A DNA stretch of 64,000 nucleotides from an uncultured Cellvibrio sp. GTDB taxonomy: Bacteria; Pseudomonadota; Gammaproteobacteria; Pseudomonadales; Cellvibrionaceae. The translations under genes were made by a program, and so were the position numbers. The DNA lies in the NCBI GenBank assembly GCA_946481095.1, contig CAMLML010000001.1, positions 1 through 64,000 on the forward strand, in the 5' to 3' direction. Shown here piece by piece: positions 36,009 through 45,761 of this stretch. A model generated the notes under the pieces. The model was not told where the DNA came from. It made no database searches and was given only the letters and a program-made list of their open reading frames with translations. Position 1 is the stretch's first letter. Every line of letters begins with the position of its first letter.

Positions 36009-38621
36009 GTGATTAAAACAACTTTCTTAATTTTGGCGGGTTTATTTTGTTTCGTGCTTTCATCTTGCGATAGCAAACAGAATAAAGAGAATCAATCAGT
36101 TCAATATCTAAAATCAGCGGAACAACTTTTTAACCAGGGGCAGTTGCGGGCGGCGTTGATTCAAGCAAAAAACGTGATCCAGATGTCTCCCGATGCTGCC
36201 CGGGGATATTTGCAGATTGCCCGTATTTATAATCGAATCGGTTATTATTCTGAGGTGGAAAAATTAATCGGCAATAAAATCGCCTTGATGCCGGAGCTCA
36301 GTTATGAACTGGCTTATGCTTATTTTCAGCGAAAAAAATATCGCTCAGCTTTGGATACTTTGACCACATCGAGTTTGGAACAGGATCAGGCATTCAGATT
36401 ATTAAAAGCTCAATGCCATTTACACCTGGGTGAAACGCCTGAGTATGAAATGGAAATTCGTAAAATGGAGGCTGTTTCCAATGATGACGGCTACACTTCT
36501 TTTGCCCAGGCCAAATTTGCGCAATTAAATGCAGACTGGCCCAATGCAGAAAAACACTTTTTGTCAGTCCCTTCCTCGTCAGTGTTGTATCTGGAATCAC
36601 TGGTAAATTTGGCTGATGTCTATGTACACCAATCCAGATTGGATGATGCTGAAAAATCGCTTACCACTGCACTTTCTTCCAGTTTGAATGCAGACACACT
36701 CACAGTAGAAAAAGCCAATATATTAAGTCGATTGGTGCAAATTCTCGTGCAACAAGGCCGGTCGGGAGAGGCATACACCTATCAAACGATTTTGTCTGCT
36801 GCCAACCCCCAGTTGGATGCAATGAAAACTCGTTTTGATGAGGCCGTTACGTTTTATGCGGAAGGAGAAATTGAAAAGTCAAAAATAATATTGACAGAAT
36901 TGCATCGCAATTATCCAAATAATTCGAATGTGACTACTTTGTTGGGGGTGATTGCATTTCAGCAAGGTCGAGATCAGGAAGCAGAAGAGTTTTTTTCCAA
37001 TGTGATTGATCCGGAAACAGCAACACCGGGTCTCATTCAGGCAAGTAGTTTGCTGAAAGCCCGTAATAATAAAATTTCGGAAGCGATCGAGTTATTAAAG
37101 TCAGCAGTAAATGCACAGCCCACCAATGCACAGTTATTGGCAACTTATGGTTTAACGCTATTGCAGCAAAATCCTGAAGATAAAAATGGTGCTATGGCTT
37201 TGGAAAAAAGTATTGCCATGGAACCTTCACAGCAACGGTTGAGATTGGCTTTAGCTGAGCGACATTATCGCCTTGGTGAAAAAATGCAGGGATTGGCACA
37301 GTTGGAAACAGCATTTAAAAATGCTCCGTTAGACGGTTTAATCCAGCAAACGTATTTTAATCAGTTGGCGCATAATCAAGATCAAAAAGCAGTGCTGGCT
37401 GCAATTGAGGAATTAAAAAATAAATACCCTGATGAGTATCAGCCGGTATTAATTGAGTCCTGGTGGATGATCAGGCAGCAACAATACGCAACAGCAGAAA
37501 AGTTGTTGACTGCTCAATATTCCGGCCTGACAAGCCAGCAAAAAAAGGATTCTTTATTGCTGCTGTCGGATCTATATAGCAAACAAAACAAAAAGGATTC
37601 TGCTAGAAACATGCTGCAGGATTATTTGCGTTTGGCTCCTGAATCAATTCAGGTTTATGGCCAGTGGTTTGGATTGCTGGAAACAACCTCTTTTCCATCG
37701 GCAAAAGAGTTTTTGAAAGAACTGCAAGCTGCCGATGAAACTTTATGGCAACCACACTTTTATACCGCATTATTAAATGCTCGCAATCAACAATGGTTGG
37801 AGGTCGAAGCTTCATTGGATTTCGTGTTGCAAAAAACGTTTGATCCTGGAATCAGGCGTCAAATTATTACTCTTTACAACAATTATGGGTTTCAATTGTT
37901 TAAAGCAGAAAAATGGGCCGAAGCGCAGAAACTATTTATTAAATCTCTGGGGTTGGATGCCAATGATCGAACAGCACTTTATTATTATGTGCAAATTGCA
38001 TTGAAAAATGGAGAAGTCGCTCAGATAAAAACATTATTGCAAGCACCTGATGCCGATAAAAAATCAGCAATACACTATTTCCTGACAGGGCTGATTGAAG
38101 AAAAAGAACAACAACATACCAAGGCGCTAGCGTCTTTTAAAGAAGCTTGGAAAATGGATCCCTTTGAGCTGTATGCTGAAAAACTTTACGAAATTTACCA
38201 GGTCAATAAAGATTATTCTTCTTTAAGCCAATTAATAGACGAGTGGAATCAGCGCGACTCTGCAAATCCCAAAGCGCTTTTATTAAAAGCTATGCAGCAG
38301 CAAGAACAGGGTAAGTCCGCCGAGGCTATCATCTCTTACGAAAAATTGCTGACATCAAACTCCAATAATCTGGTTGCCATGAATAATCTCGCTTGGCTAT
38401 ATATTGATTCAAATCCTGTCAAAGCAGAAGAGCTTGCATCCGCTGCCTATCAGATGGCTCCTGATTCGGTTGATGTTATGGATACCTACGGTTGGATTTT
38501 GGTAAAAAATAAAAAATACGATCAGGCAGAAGAAATTTTATCAAAAGCATCTGCTTTGGCTCCTGATAATAAAATCCTCCTAGAGCATTTATACAAAGCT
38601 AGAAAAAAGTCTGAAGATTAA
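36009..38621 (+). CDS. prsT: PrsT-type TPR lipoprotein of the XrtA/PEP-CTERM system
   Basis: 870 residues. Lipoprotein signal with lipobox LSSC-D (MIKTTFLILAGLFCFVLSSC), then about twenty tetratricopeptide repeats across the whole length (for example QGQLRAALIQAKNVIQMSPD, AMNNLAWLYIDSNPVKAEEL). This matches the long TPR lipoproteins TIGR02917, found almost only with exosortase. It should be a periplasmic scaffold of the export machine. It starts six bases after the barrel gene and ends the plus-strand operon. Confidence 0.9.
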   Translation: MIKTTFLILAGLFCFVLSSCDSKQNKENQSVQYLKSAEQLFNQGQLRAALIQAKNVIQMSPDAARGYLQIARIYNRIGYYSEVEKLIGNKIALMPELSYELAYAYFQRKKYRSALDTLTTSSLEQDQAFRLLKAQCHLHLGETPEYEMEIRKMEAVSNDDGYTSFAQAKFAQLNADWPNAEKHFLSVPSSSVLYLESLVNLADVYVHQSRLDDAEKSLTTALSSSLNADTLTVEKANILSRLVQILVQQGRSGEAYTYQTILSAANPQLDAMKTRFDEAVTFYAEGEIEKSKIILTELHRNYPNNSNVTTLLGVIAFQQGRDQEAEEFFSNVIDPETATPGLIQASSLLKARNNKISEAIELLKSAVNAQPTNAQLLATYGLTLLQQNPEDKNGAMALEKSIAMEPSQQRLRLALAERHYRLGEKMQGLAQLETAFKNAPLDGLIQQTYFNQLAHNQDQKAVLAAIEELKNKYPDEYQPVLIESWWMIRQQQYATAEKLLTAQYSGLTSQQKKDSLLLLSDLYSKQNKKDSARNMLQDYLRLAPESIQVYGQWFGLLETTSFPSAKEFLKELQAADETLWQPHFYTALLNARNQQWLEVEASLDFVLQKTFDPGIRRQIITLYNNYGFQLFKAEKWAEAQKLFIKSLGLDANDRTALYYYVQIALKNGEVAQIKTLLQAPDADKKSAIHYFLTGLIEEKEQQHTKALASFKEAWKMDPFELYAEKLYEIYQVNKDYSSLSQLIDEWNQRDSANPKALLLKAMQQQEQGKSAEAIISYEKLLTSNSNNLVAMNNLAWLYIDSNPVKAEELASAAYQMAPDSVDVMDTYGWILVKNKKYDQAEEILSKASALAPDNKILLEHLYKARKKSED

Positions 38622-38662
38622 AAACAGATCTCTATAGTGCAAACTCTCATGAAAAACTAACT

Positions 38663-39961
38663 TCAAGGAATATTCTTAATTAGAGCTGGGCCGATAATTT
38701 TGGTTAACCAGACAGGCATTAATTTCCACAGTGTGATAAATATTTTATATTTGGGGTTGTTTGGATTTATTTCAGGTAGTGTTTGGCCTTCGGGCATTAT
38801 GTAATACCAATAGTGTTGTCTGGGTAACGCTCCCCATTGTTTTTTGAATTTGTAAGTGCCTGCATCAACGGTTGATCTGCCAAAATCAAAAAATTCAAAT
38901 TGATTTTCTATCGCAAATTTTAAAATGTTGCGGTACATCCACATATTCATATTTTGTTTATTGGCTTCGGCAATGGTGGATGCCCAGGGGATTTCCAGTG
39001 TATTACTGTTGCCAATTAAAAAAGCGGCGGATACAGGTTTGTTGTTTCTCCTGACAATGATCAACGTAGAATGGATTGCGGGCTCATTCAAAATCGACTG
39101 GAAAAAACTTTTGGGATATACCGGTGTTCCCAGGTCACGCATATTGCGTGCAAAGACCTGATAAAAATCATCCAGTAGTTCTATTTTGCCAATCTTGAGT
39201 TCGGGGGAATATTCTTCCGCCTTTTTGTATTGCGCGCGTAGCTTTGAACCCAGTTCTTGTTCAAGAATTTCATCTGTGTCGGGTAATTGCAAAATCATGG
39301 ATGCTTTTTTTGCTGTATAAACAGGATAAAGCTCAGCCTGGATACTGCGAATTTCAATATGGGATAAATTAAACTGATCTAACAGCGTTTTACTGTGATG
39401 GATCAATGCGCTACAGATATTCTTGTAAGCACTTATGGGGCCGCCGTAATTAATATAGGGAATGGAAACGGCAAAACGACCAAATAATTTACTTGAAAAG
39501 AGTGTCAGCGGAAGACCGCCGATAATTTCACGGGTTTGATCGTAGGCAATCAATATCACACTTTCATGGTCAAACTCTTTTTGAATCAATGTCTGCCATT
39601 GTGCTTGATGATAGGGAGTGTGGGCGTGATGTTGCAGATATTCAAACCAATCCTGCAATTGATGTCGATCAGCCAGGCTGATGCTAAAACCACCAGCGAA
39701 ATGATTTTCGGGTTCCAGATAATCAAATGCTTTTTTTGTTGATGTAAAAAAAGTATCGGCTGGTTTTTCGGCTTGAGTCGCTTGTTTGATAGCGGCTTCA
39801 GTGTCATCAATCAACAGGGAAATGGCTTGCATTTGTTGTAAGAGTAGTTTGTGTTCATCACTACCTTTTTCTACCTGTTTGAATTGTCGGGCTATCTCCC
39901 CTTTTTTATTTTTTTGTGCCTTTAATAGGGCGGAAAGCTCTGTTGTTTGTGCGTTAGACAT
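38663..39961 (-). CDS. FemAB/GNAT-like XrtA-associated protein with coiled-coil N-terminus
   Basis: 432 residues. Residues 1-65 are a charged coiled coil (LKAQKNKKGEIARQFKQVEK, LLLQQMQAISLLIDDTEAAI) similar in style to the SerRS tRNA-binding arm. Then two FemAB-type GNAT folds: GRFAVSIPYINYGGP, NNKPVSAAFLIG, and FFDFGRSTVDAGTYKFKKQW, the signature of TIGR03019. FemAB enzymes transfer aminoacyl groups from tRNA; the substrate in PEP-CTERM loci is unknown. It is convergent with prsT (41-base gap) and last in a four-gene minus-strand operon. Confidence 0.88.
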   Translation of the reverse strand: MSNAQTTELSALLKAQKNKKGEIARQFKQVEKGSDEHKLLLQQMQAISLLIDDTEAAIKQATQAEKPADTFFTSTKKAFDYLEPENHFAGGFSISLADRHQLQDWFEYLQHHAHTPYHQAQWQTLIQKEFDHESVILIAYDQTREIIGGLPLTLFSSKLFGRFAVSIPYINYGGPISAYKNICSALIHHSKTLLDQFNLSHIEIRSIQAELYPVYTAKKASMILQLPDTDEILEQELGSKLRAQYKKAEEYSPELKIGKIELLDDFYQVFARNMRDLGTPVYPKSFFQSILNEPAIHSTLIIVRRNNKPVSAAFLIGNSNTLEIPWASTIAEANKQNMNMWMYRNILKFAIENQFEFFDFGRSTVDAGTYKFKKQWGALPRQHYWYYIMPEGQTLPEINPNNPKYKIFITLWKLMPVWLTKIIGPALIKNIP

Positions 39962-39975
39962 TGAACTCTTTCTTG

Positions 39976-40980
39976 TTAGCTTGTTTTGGATCGAAGATAT
40001 TCAACCCAGGATGAATATCGAATAAATTGATTGAGATTGGCTGGAAAACTATGACGCGGGATATTAAACAAGTCTTGTTTGATATTAACCAGGGTCGTAT
40101 TTCCAGGTTTTGCACTTACAGCGGCCATAAAATTGGCATTGCTGACCAGTGAACAATGTTCAGGTGAGTAATCTTTATTTGTACCGGATGAATAACAAAA
40201 TACGTCTGAGGCACTGGGGATTTGTGCAAACAGTTTGTCCCTTGAATCCTGTAGCTCCAGATTAATTTTTTCTTCACTTAAGGTATTGAATACTTTGTGA
40301 GTTTTACCATGTGCGCCTACATTTAATCCCAATGCGTGATAATGCCTCAGATTATTCCAATCTGCCGGTGCAAATTCTGCTGGTGCTGTTGCTGGCAAGG
40401 ATATTTTCAGTCTGTCTTGCAAAAACTGTAAAAAATGGTTTTGGATTTCATCGGATAAATGTTTTGCGAAAGCCGTTATTTTGCGACGGCTGATGATACG
40501 TGATTCCTGATTGCTGAAATCCAGCGAAAAAAACTGATCGTTGTAAGTGAATTCTATTGTGGGTACGGATGTTGTTTGGCAGAGATAAATAATTTTTGCA
40601 TCCCATGGCCAGTCGATATTATCGGAGAAATCACTCAATACAAAGAGTGTGGGCTTGGCATTGTATTTCAGTAATACAGGTGTCAATACAGTTAGCTGAT
40701 CAAGATAACCATCATCCATAGTAAAACAGAGAGTGGGTCTTGCAGGTTTTTCTCCGTTAACAGCCATCTGTACAATTTCATCGATGCTGGAAAAATAAAA
40801 ATTATTTTTTTGTGCGTACTCAAGACACTGTTCCAGAAGTTTGGGGTCGGTCCCATTGAATATCTTATTTCCAGGGGTGGGTCTGTGCATCATATAGATA
40901 GTGACGTAGTGACCCAGAAGACTTGATGCCAGTGCATTAAGTGGCGAAATTGCTAATAAGCGCGTGATAAGTCTATCCAT
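39976..40980 (-). CDS. Polysaccharide deacetylase family protein
   Basis: 334 residues. NodB fold with CFTMDDGYLDQL (the usual TFDDG altered to TMDDG, both Asp kept) and GAHGKTHKVF, whose two His complete the metal site. It is diverged from classic deacetylases elsewhere. It probably acts on the same glycan as its neighbour; the enzyme could also be a non-acetyl amidase. The upstream deacetylase gene ends 18 bases before its start. Confidence 0.82.
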   Translation of the reverse strand: MDRLITRLLAISPLNALASSLLGHYVTIYMMHRPTPGNKIFNGTDPKLLEQCLEYAQKNNFYFSSIDEIVQMAVNGEKPARPTLCFTMDDGYLDQLTVLTPVLLKYNAKPTLFVLSDFSDNIDWPWDAKIIYLCQTTSVPTIEFTYNDQFFSLDFSNQESRIISRRKITAFAKHLSDEIQNHFLQFLQDRLKISLPATAPAEFAPADWNNLRHYHALGLNVGAHGKTHKVFNTLSEEKINLELQDSRDKLFAQIPSASDVFCYSSGTNKDYSPEHCSLVSNANFMAAVSAKPGNTTLVNIKQDLFNIPRHSFPANLNQFIRYSSWVEYLRSKTS

Positions 40981-40998
40981 GCCAGCCTCCAGAATCTG

Positions 40999-42006
40999 TT
41001 ACATCATACCCGAGAGCCTTGCGCCAAATTCGCGAGGCGTACTACTGACCTGCTCGTGCAAACCGATTCTTTTTAGTTCGTGTAAAGAAAAATTATTATT
41101 AGACACTATGCCTTTCTGTGTGGTGACTGCTGCGCTATAGCTTGCTTTCACCAACTCCAGTGCAGTTTGATTGTAGTCACCATTAGGGAAACAAAACAAG
41201 TCAATTTTTTGCGCTAATTGATTTTCCAGAATGGTTTTACTGTTGTTGATTTCGTATTCCAATTCGGGGACCGTTAATCGATCGGTTAGCCTTTTGTGGC
41301 TACATGTGTGTGAACCTATATCAATCAAACCAGATGCTTGCATTGATTTCAGCTCATCCCAATTCATCAATGCTCTTGGCATGTCACTCAATAAATGATT
41401 TCCCTGATTGATTTCTGCCAGTGCGCTAAAAATTTCTTTATCCGAAAATTGTTTGAGTCTGAAAATACAGGACGCAGCGAACTCTCTGTCAATTGCCGGA
41501 TTTTTTTCGGTAATGCAGTTACCAAATAACGGATGGGATTGCATGGCACCAAGTCGACCATTAAATAATAACCACAAAATAATATTAGGCCAGAATTGAA
41601 AGTCAGTACCAATCTTTTCCGCAACAGCAAATAAAGTGGCGGGGATTTGATGTTGTTTGAGTATGGGCAAGGCAAACTGGTAATTATCCAACCAGCCATC
41701 GTCAAAGGTAATGACGCAGGCTTTGCGTGGTATTTTGTTGCCTGCTTGTTTGTGTGTAACCCATTCTTTTAATGAAATGATGTCGAAAATTTTCTTCGCT
41801 TCACACAAATGCATATCAAATGTATCGGGCGTGACAACCATTCCTGGTTCTTCAGTGGTGAAACGAGGATCGGTTTCAGGCAGTATTCGATGATACATCA
41901 GCACCCATAAATGAGGTTGATCAAGAGCACGACGATGCATGCCATAGCGTGATGCGATACTGGTTGCTGTTGATTTCAACAATCGTTTAACGGGATTCAT
42001 ACTCAC
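40999..42006 (-). CDS. Polysaccharide deacetylase
   Basis: 335 residues. Intact NodB motifs: VITFDDGWLDNYQFALP, DIGSHTCSHKRLT (metal His pair), FCFPNGDYNQTALE. It also has HLWVLMYHRILPE near the start, typical of exported-glycan deacetylases of EPS loci. No signal peptide is evident, so it may act in the cytoplasm or at the membrane face. Its ATG overlaps the stop of the ATP-grasp gene by four bases, so the two are translationally coupled. Confidence 0.88.
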   Translation of the reverse strand: MSMNPVKRLLKSTATSIASRYGMHRRALDQPHLWVLMYHRILPETDPRFTTEEPGMVVTPDTFDMHLCEAKKIFDIISLKEWVTHKQAGNKIPRKACVITFDDGWLDNYQFALPILKQHQIPATLFAVAEKIGTDFQFWPNIILWLLFNGRLGAMQSHPLFGNCITEKNPAIDREFAASCIFRLKQFSDKEIFSALAEINQGNHLLSDMPRALMNWDELKSMQASGLIDIGSHTCSHKRLTDRLTVPELEYEINNSKTILENQLAQKIDLFCFPNGDYNQTALELVKASYSAAVTTQKGIVSNNNFSLHELKRIGLHEQVSSTPREFGARLSGMM

Positions 42007-43175
42007 TTGCCCAGAAATGCACTGATGTATCTTTTTAATTCGTAAACGGCGGGTTTCAGATCAGATAATCTATCTATTTCATGCCTTGAATTAAATAAGT
42101 CCGGTGTCATGAACCATAGCAGACGTTTAAGTTTTGCTCCAATAGACGCTGACGATTTGAAATAAAGGTAAAGGCTATCAACATCGCCCAATAACCAGCG
42201 AAGTCGCTGGCCTTTTTTGTATTGGGTTGGCAGTGTATGTTGAAGCTTGAGATGTTGCGCAACCAGCAACCAGGGAAAATCAATTCCGGAATCGACAGAG
42301 AGCTGCAGTGATCCCCAAAATCGGGTGTTGATTTCCATCAAATACGCGTTTCCCTGATCGTCGATTCTGAACTCGACCATGGCCACACCATGCCACCCGA
42401 CTGCAGTGAGTAATTTCTCGGCGGTATCACGCAGTTTTGGATCAACCGATTGGCTTTCACAATAAACGCTGATGCCTCCTTGTGGCGGTTTTTCCCGTAA
42501 TCGTTTATGTGCAAAAAAAGTCACAGGTTGGCCGTGATTGTAGAGGCAAAATATTCCAGCTCCGTGTCCGGGAATAAATTGCTGTAACATAAAACCACTA
42601 AATTTCAGGTAGGGATTTTTATCAATATATCGGGTGAGATCTGACAGGCTGTGAATGATTCCAACGCTGGTATTGATCCATTGGTTATCCCTGAACAGGC
42701 GTGATTGAAAAGGCTTCAGTACACAAGGATAGATAATTTTATTGATGTCCAATTCGGACAGATGATTAAAATGTTGAGATGCGGGGCAGTCAAGATTCAG
42801 CCTTTGTGCCAGTTTGACCAGGTTGCTTTTATTAGCCAATTCCATTACCCGGGTATATTCAGGAAAGGCCGTGGGTATCGAGGACAGTTGCTTGCTCAAC
42901 AAAATCAGTTGACTGGTAATTTCGGTTACAGGTAAAACCAGATCAAATTGATATCGCGCCTGGATATCGGCTATCCAGTCCACAAATAATTGCGGTTGAT
43001 GTTCAGCGCTGGGGCAAGTGAGAAAATGTTGGGAGAATCGCGATTCGCCGGCTAATGCCGAAGCAGAAGCCTCAGCGGTAAATACTTCAAGCTCTGCGTG
43101 TCGGCCAAGGGATCGGACAACTGCCAGAGCACTGCGTTGGGCTGCATCCAACACCAGAATTTTGAACAGTGGCAT
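42003..43175 (-). CDS. ATP-grasp ligase
   Basis: 390 residues. N-terminal pre-ATP-grasp Rossmann segment (FKILVLDAAQRSALAVVRSL), central ATP-grasp core (PCVLKPFQSRLF with the ATP-binding Lys), and MVEFRIDDQGNAYLMEINTR with the Mg-binding Glu and Asn. ATP-grasp enzymes join a carboxylate to an amine or thiol via an acyl phosphate. Related ATP-grasp proteins occur in exosortase and capsule loci. With FemAB in the same operon it suggests amino-acid decoration of the glycan; this is inference. It is first gene of the minus-strand operon. Confidence 0.85.
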   Translation of the reverse strand: MPLFKILVLDAAQRSALAVVRSLGRHAELEVFTAEASASALAGESRFSQHFLTCPSAEHQPQLFVDWIADIQARYQFDLVLPVTEITSQLILLSKQLSSIPTAFPEYTRVMELANKSNLVKLAQRLNLDCPASQHFNHLSELDINKIIYPCVLKPFQSRLFRDNQWINTSVGIIHSLSDLTRYIDKNPYLKFSGFMLQQFIPGHGAGIFCLYNHGQPVTFFAHKRLREKPPQGGISVYCESQSVDPKLRDTAEKLLTAVGWHGVAMVEFRIDDQGNAYLMEINTRFWGSLQLSVDSGIDFPWLLVAQHLKLQHTLPTQYKKGQRLRWLLGDVDSLYLYFKSSASIGAKLKRLLWFMTPDLFNSRHEIDRLSDLKPAVYELKRYISAFLGK

Positions 43176-43278
43176 AGTAATAATCAGGTTTTGGGAAAAG
43201 ATGCTGGCATCATAGCGGATAGAGTCAATATCGAGTAGAACTTGTGAAATCTTGAGGTTTAGCTGAAAGGAAACTGCG

Positions 43279-43284
43279 TATAAT
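43279..43284 (+). promoter_or_regulatory. Probable -10 box upstream of the Wzy-like gene
   Basis: TATAAT followed by GCGCC, a typical strong gammaproteobacterial -10 with GC-rich discriminator, in the 199-base divergent spacer between the ATP-grasp and Wzy-like genes. TTGAGG (43252-43257) is the best -35 but 21 bases away, so the match is partial. The transcript would have an untranslated leader of about 85 bases. Confidence 0.45.
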
Positions 43285-43374
43285 GCGCCACCGCAAATGA
43301 AGCATCAAAAAAACAGCTAGGGTTGGTTTCGTGCCCATTCATTTACTGAGTGAGTCACTTTGGATAAAGGTAAT

Positions 43375-44673
43375 ATGAAGGTACTTTTTCGCGATCTTTT
43401 TCGATATATATCTGAGTGCAAAAGTGAAAACTTTGGTTTTTATTGCGCAGCCGGGTACATCATTTTCTCGTATTTGAGGCCGCACGCTCTTTTTCCACAA
43501 CTCAATTTTTTCCCCTGGACTCAAGCATTTATTATGTTGGGGCTGGGTTACGGAATGGTCAAGGGTACATTAAGATTCCAAAGTAGCCACTTTGCAGTTT
43601 TCCTATTCGGAATGGCGAGTGTAATTTCAACCATATATTCCTATAACGTTGATCAGTCTTTAAAAAATTTAAGTACCATTTTCGTATGGATGCTCGAAAT
43701 AATCTTCTTCACAGCCTGCATTACAACCTTGCATCAATTGCGTTTGATATTAATCCTGTTTTTTATTGTTTTATTTAAAATTTCCTTGTTTGGAGCCAAA
43801 ACTTGGGTCATGAGAGGCTTCGCGTTTCAAGACTACGGAATCGCGGGCCCTAATGGTTTTTTTGAAAACTCGGGTGAGCTTTCTCTTTTGATGGCTATGT
43901 TAGTTATTATGAGTGCGTCGGTCATTCATCAAAACAAGCAAGTCAGCCGCTGGTATTATCTTTTGCCAATCACCGCGTTTATGACAGTGTTGGGTGCCAG
44001 TTCGCGAGCCTCACAATTGGGATTGGTTGCCGGTATTTTTATTTTTTTCATAGTGAGAGGGCAATTCAACTTTCGTTATTTGATTATAGGAATTGTTGTT
44101 TGTTATTTGGGGTTCCAGTTGTTGCCAGAAGGGCAGAAAAAACGATTCACATCTGCCGGTTCAGATAGCACATCAGTATCGCGTTTAACCTACTGGAGTG
44201 GTGGAATTAAAATGTTCCAGGAGCATCCGATTGTAGGCGTTGGTTATAGATGCTTCCCGGAATATTTCCACAGACATTATCACTATATGATTCCTGAAGG
44301 ACAATCCTGGGGGGGGAGGCTGGAGGTTGCTCATAACACTCTGATTGAAGTAGGTAGTGAAATGGGCACTATAGGACTTCTTACTTACCTGTATGTTTAT
44401 TATCTGGTTTTTAAATTAAATCGAATCAGTAGAAGAAAAATGCGGACTTATATTAAGGATAAAAAGGACTCTTGGGCATATCAATTTTCAATTGGATTGG
44501 ATATAGCACAAATCGTTTTTTTCATAGGTGGTTTTTTTATGTCTGTGGCTTTATATCCATACAATTACTTTATGTTAATGTTTTCTGGTGCTTTATTGAA
44601 TAGTGTAAGCAAAGAAGAAGCTGCTTATATGAAAGCGCAAAAGTTAAATCAAAACAAAGAATCGAATCAATGA
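43375..44673 (+). CDS. Wzy/WaaL-type O-antigen ligase/polymerase membrane protein (exosortase A-associated)
   Basis: 432 residues from the ATG at 43375, preceded by AAAGG; an in-frame TTG at 43360 is less likely. About ten membrane helices and a large periplasmic loop with HPIVGVGYRCFPEYFH and EVAHNTLIEVGSEMG, the Wzy/WaaL ligase signature. The N-terminus resembles the ligases annotated with exosortase A (TIGR03097). It should polymerise or transfer lipid-linked glycans in the periplasm. It overlaps the next gene by four bases. Confidence 0.87.
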   Translation: MKVLFRDLFRYISECKSENFGFYCAAGYIIFSYLRPHALFPQLNFFPWTQAFIMLGLGYGMVKGTLRFQSSHFAVFLFGMASVISTIYSYNVDQSLKNLSTIFVWMLEIIFFTACITTLHQLRLILILFFIVLFKISLFGAKTWVMRGFAFQDYGIAGPNGFFENSGELSLLMAMLVIMSASVIHQNKQVSRWYYLLPITAFMTVLGASSRASQLGLVAGIFIFFIVRGQFNFRYLIIGIVVCYLGFQLLPEGQKKRFTSAGSDSTSVSRLTYWSGGIKMFQEHPIVGVGYRCFPEYFHRHYHYMIPEGQSWGGRLEVAHNTLIEVGSEMGTIGLLTYLYVYYLVFKLNRISRRKMRTYIKDKKDSWAYQFSIGLDIAQIVFFIGGFFMSVALYPYNYFMLMFSGALLNSVSKEEAAYMKAQKLNQNKESNQ

Positions 44674-45761
44674 ACAATCAAAAAACCATATTACATATAA
44701 TCGATACCACTGGACCTGGTGGCGCTGAAACCATTTTCACGCAGTTAGCAAATGAGTCAAATAAAAAGGGGTTTCGAACCTTGGCATTAATTCGTGGAAG
44801 TGGGTGGGTTATGGATGAATTGGAACGGTTAAACATTGAATACATAGTTCGGGATTGTAAAGGCTCATTTAATATTAAATTTTTATTCTTTTTGATCAAC
44901 TTGTTACGGAAAGAAAAAATTAATATTGTACAGGCACATTTATTGGGATCATGTGTTTATGCAAGCTTGGCAGGATGGATAACACGAACCCCGGTTATAT
45001 CGACTTTTCATGGGTTTGTTGATATTTCGAAAAATGAAAGATTTGCACTTGTCAAATTTCTATCGATTCGTTTCGGTTCCAAAAAAGTAGTGGCCGTAAC
45101 TGAGCAGTTGTTTCAGCGCTTGAGCGAGATTAGCTACCTGAAATCAAATCAGTTAATGGTAATTCCCAATGGTGTGGATACGGACAAGTTTCCGCCTATG
45201 GCTCAATCAGTGGAATCGGAACAGTTTCATATTGGTTGTCTCGGAAATGTTAGAAGAGCAAAAAATTATCCTTTGGCAATAAACGTTTTGAGTGATTTGG
45301 TCAATCTGAAACAGCAGAATTGTGTTTTGCATATTGCCGGTGATGATACCAACCAATTAGCGAAAGAGTGTAAACAACTTGTGGCTGAGTTGGGTCTGGA
45401 ATCGAGAGTTGTATGGCATGGGTTTATAAATTCTGTGCCCGAATATTTGTCATCTTTAAACATTTTTTTATTGACCTCCAGTTCTGAGGGACATCCATTG
45501 GCATTAACTCAAGCAATGGCTGTGGGGTTGCCAATTGTAACTACCAAGTGTGGGGTAGAGCATGTGGTCAGTAATAATTCGGCATTATTAGCTGAAAACG
45601 AAAATAAGGAAGATATAGTAAATAAAATCCTTTTACTGATTGCTGATCCAGTTCTGCGTCGATCTCTCTCACAAGCAGCCGTAATGGAAGCACGTAGCAA
45701 ATGGAGTTTTGGTTTTACTATTGATCAATATTTCACTCTTTATAAGTTGGAATCGAAATGA
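44670..45761 (+). CDS. Glycosyltransferase family 4-like
   Basis: 363 residues, GT-B fold. N-terminal LHIIDTTGPGGAETIFTQLA is the classic GT4 acceptor-side loop; SSSEGHPLALTQAMAVGLPIV is the nucleotide-sugar site, with Gln instead of the second Glu of the usual EX7E motif. It acts at the cytoplasmic membrane face during repeat-unit assembly. It overlaps both neighbours by four bases, so the block 43375-46315 is one translationally coupled unit. Confidence 0.9.
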   Translation: MNNQKTILHIIDTTGPGGAETIFTQLANESNKKGFRTLALIRGSGWVMDELERLNIEYIVRDCKGSFNIKFLFFLINLLRKEKINIVQAHLLGSCVYASLAGWITRTPVISTFHGFVDISKNERFALVKFLSIRFGSKKVVAVTEQLFQRLSEISYLKSNQLMVIPNGVDTDKFPPMAQSVESEQFHIGCLGNVRRAKNYPLAINVLSDLVNLKQQNCVLHIAGDDTNQLAKECKQLVAELGLESRVVWHGFINSVPEYLSSLNIFLLTSSSEGHPLALTQAMAVGLPIVTTKCGVEHVVSNNSALLAENENKEDIVNKILLLIADPVLRRSLSQAAVMEARSKWSFGFTIDQYFTLYKLESK

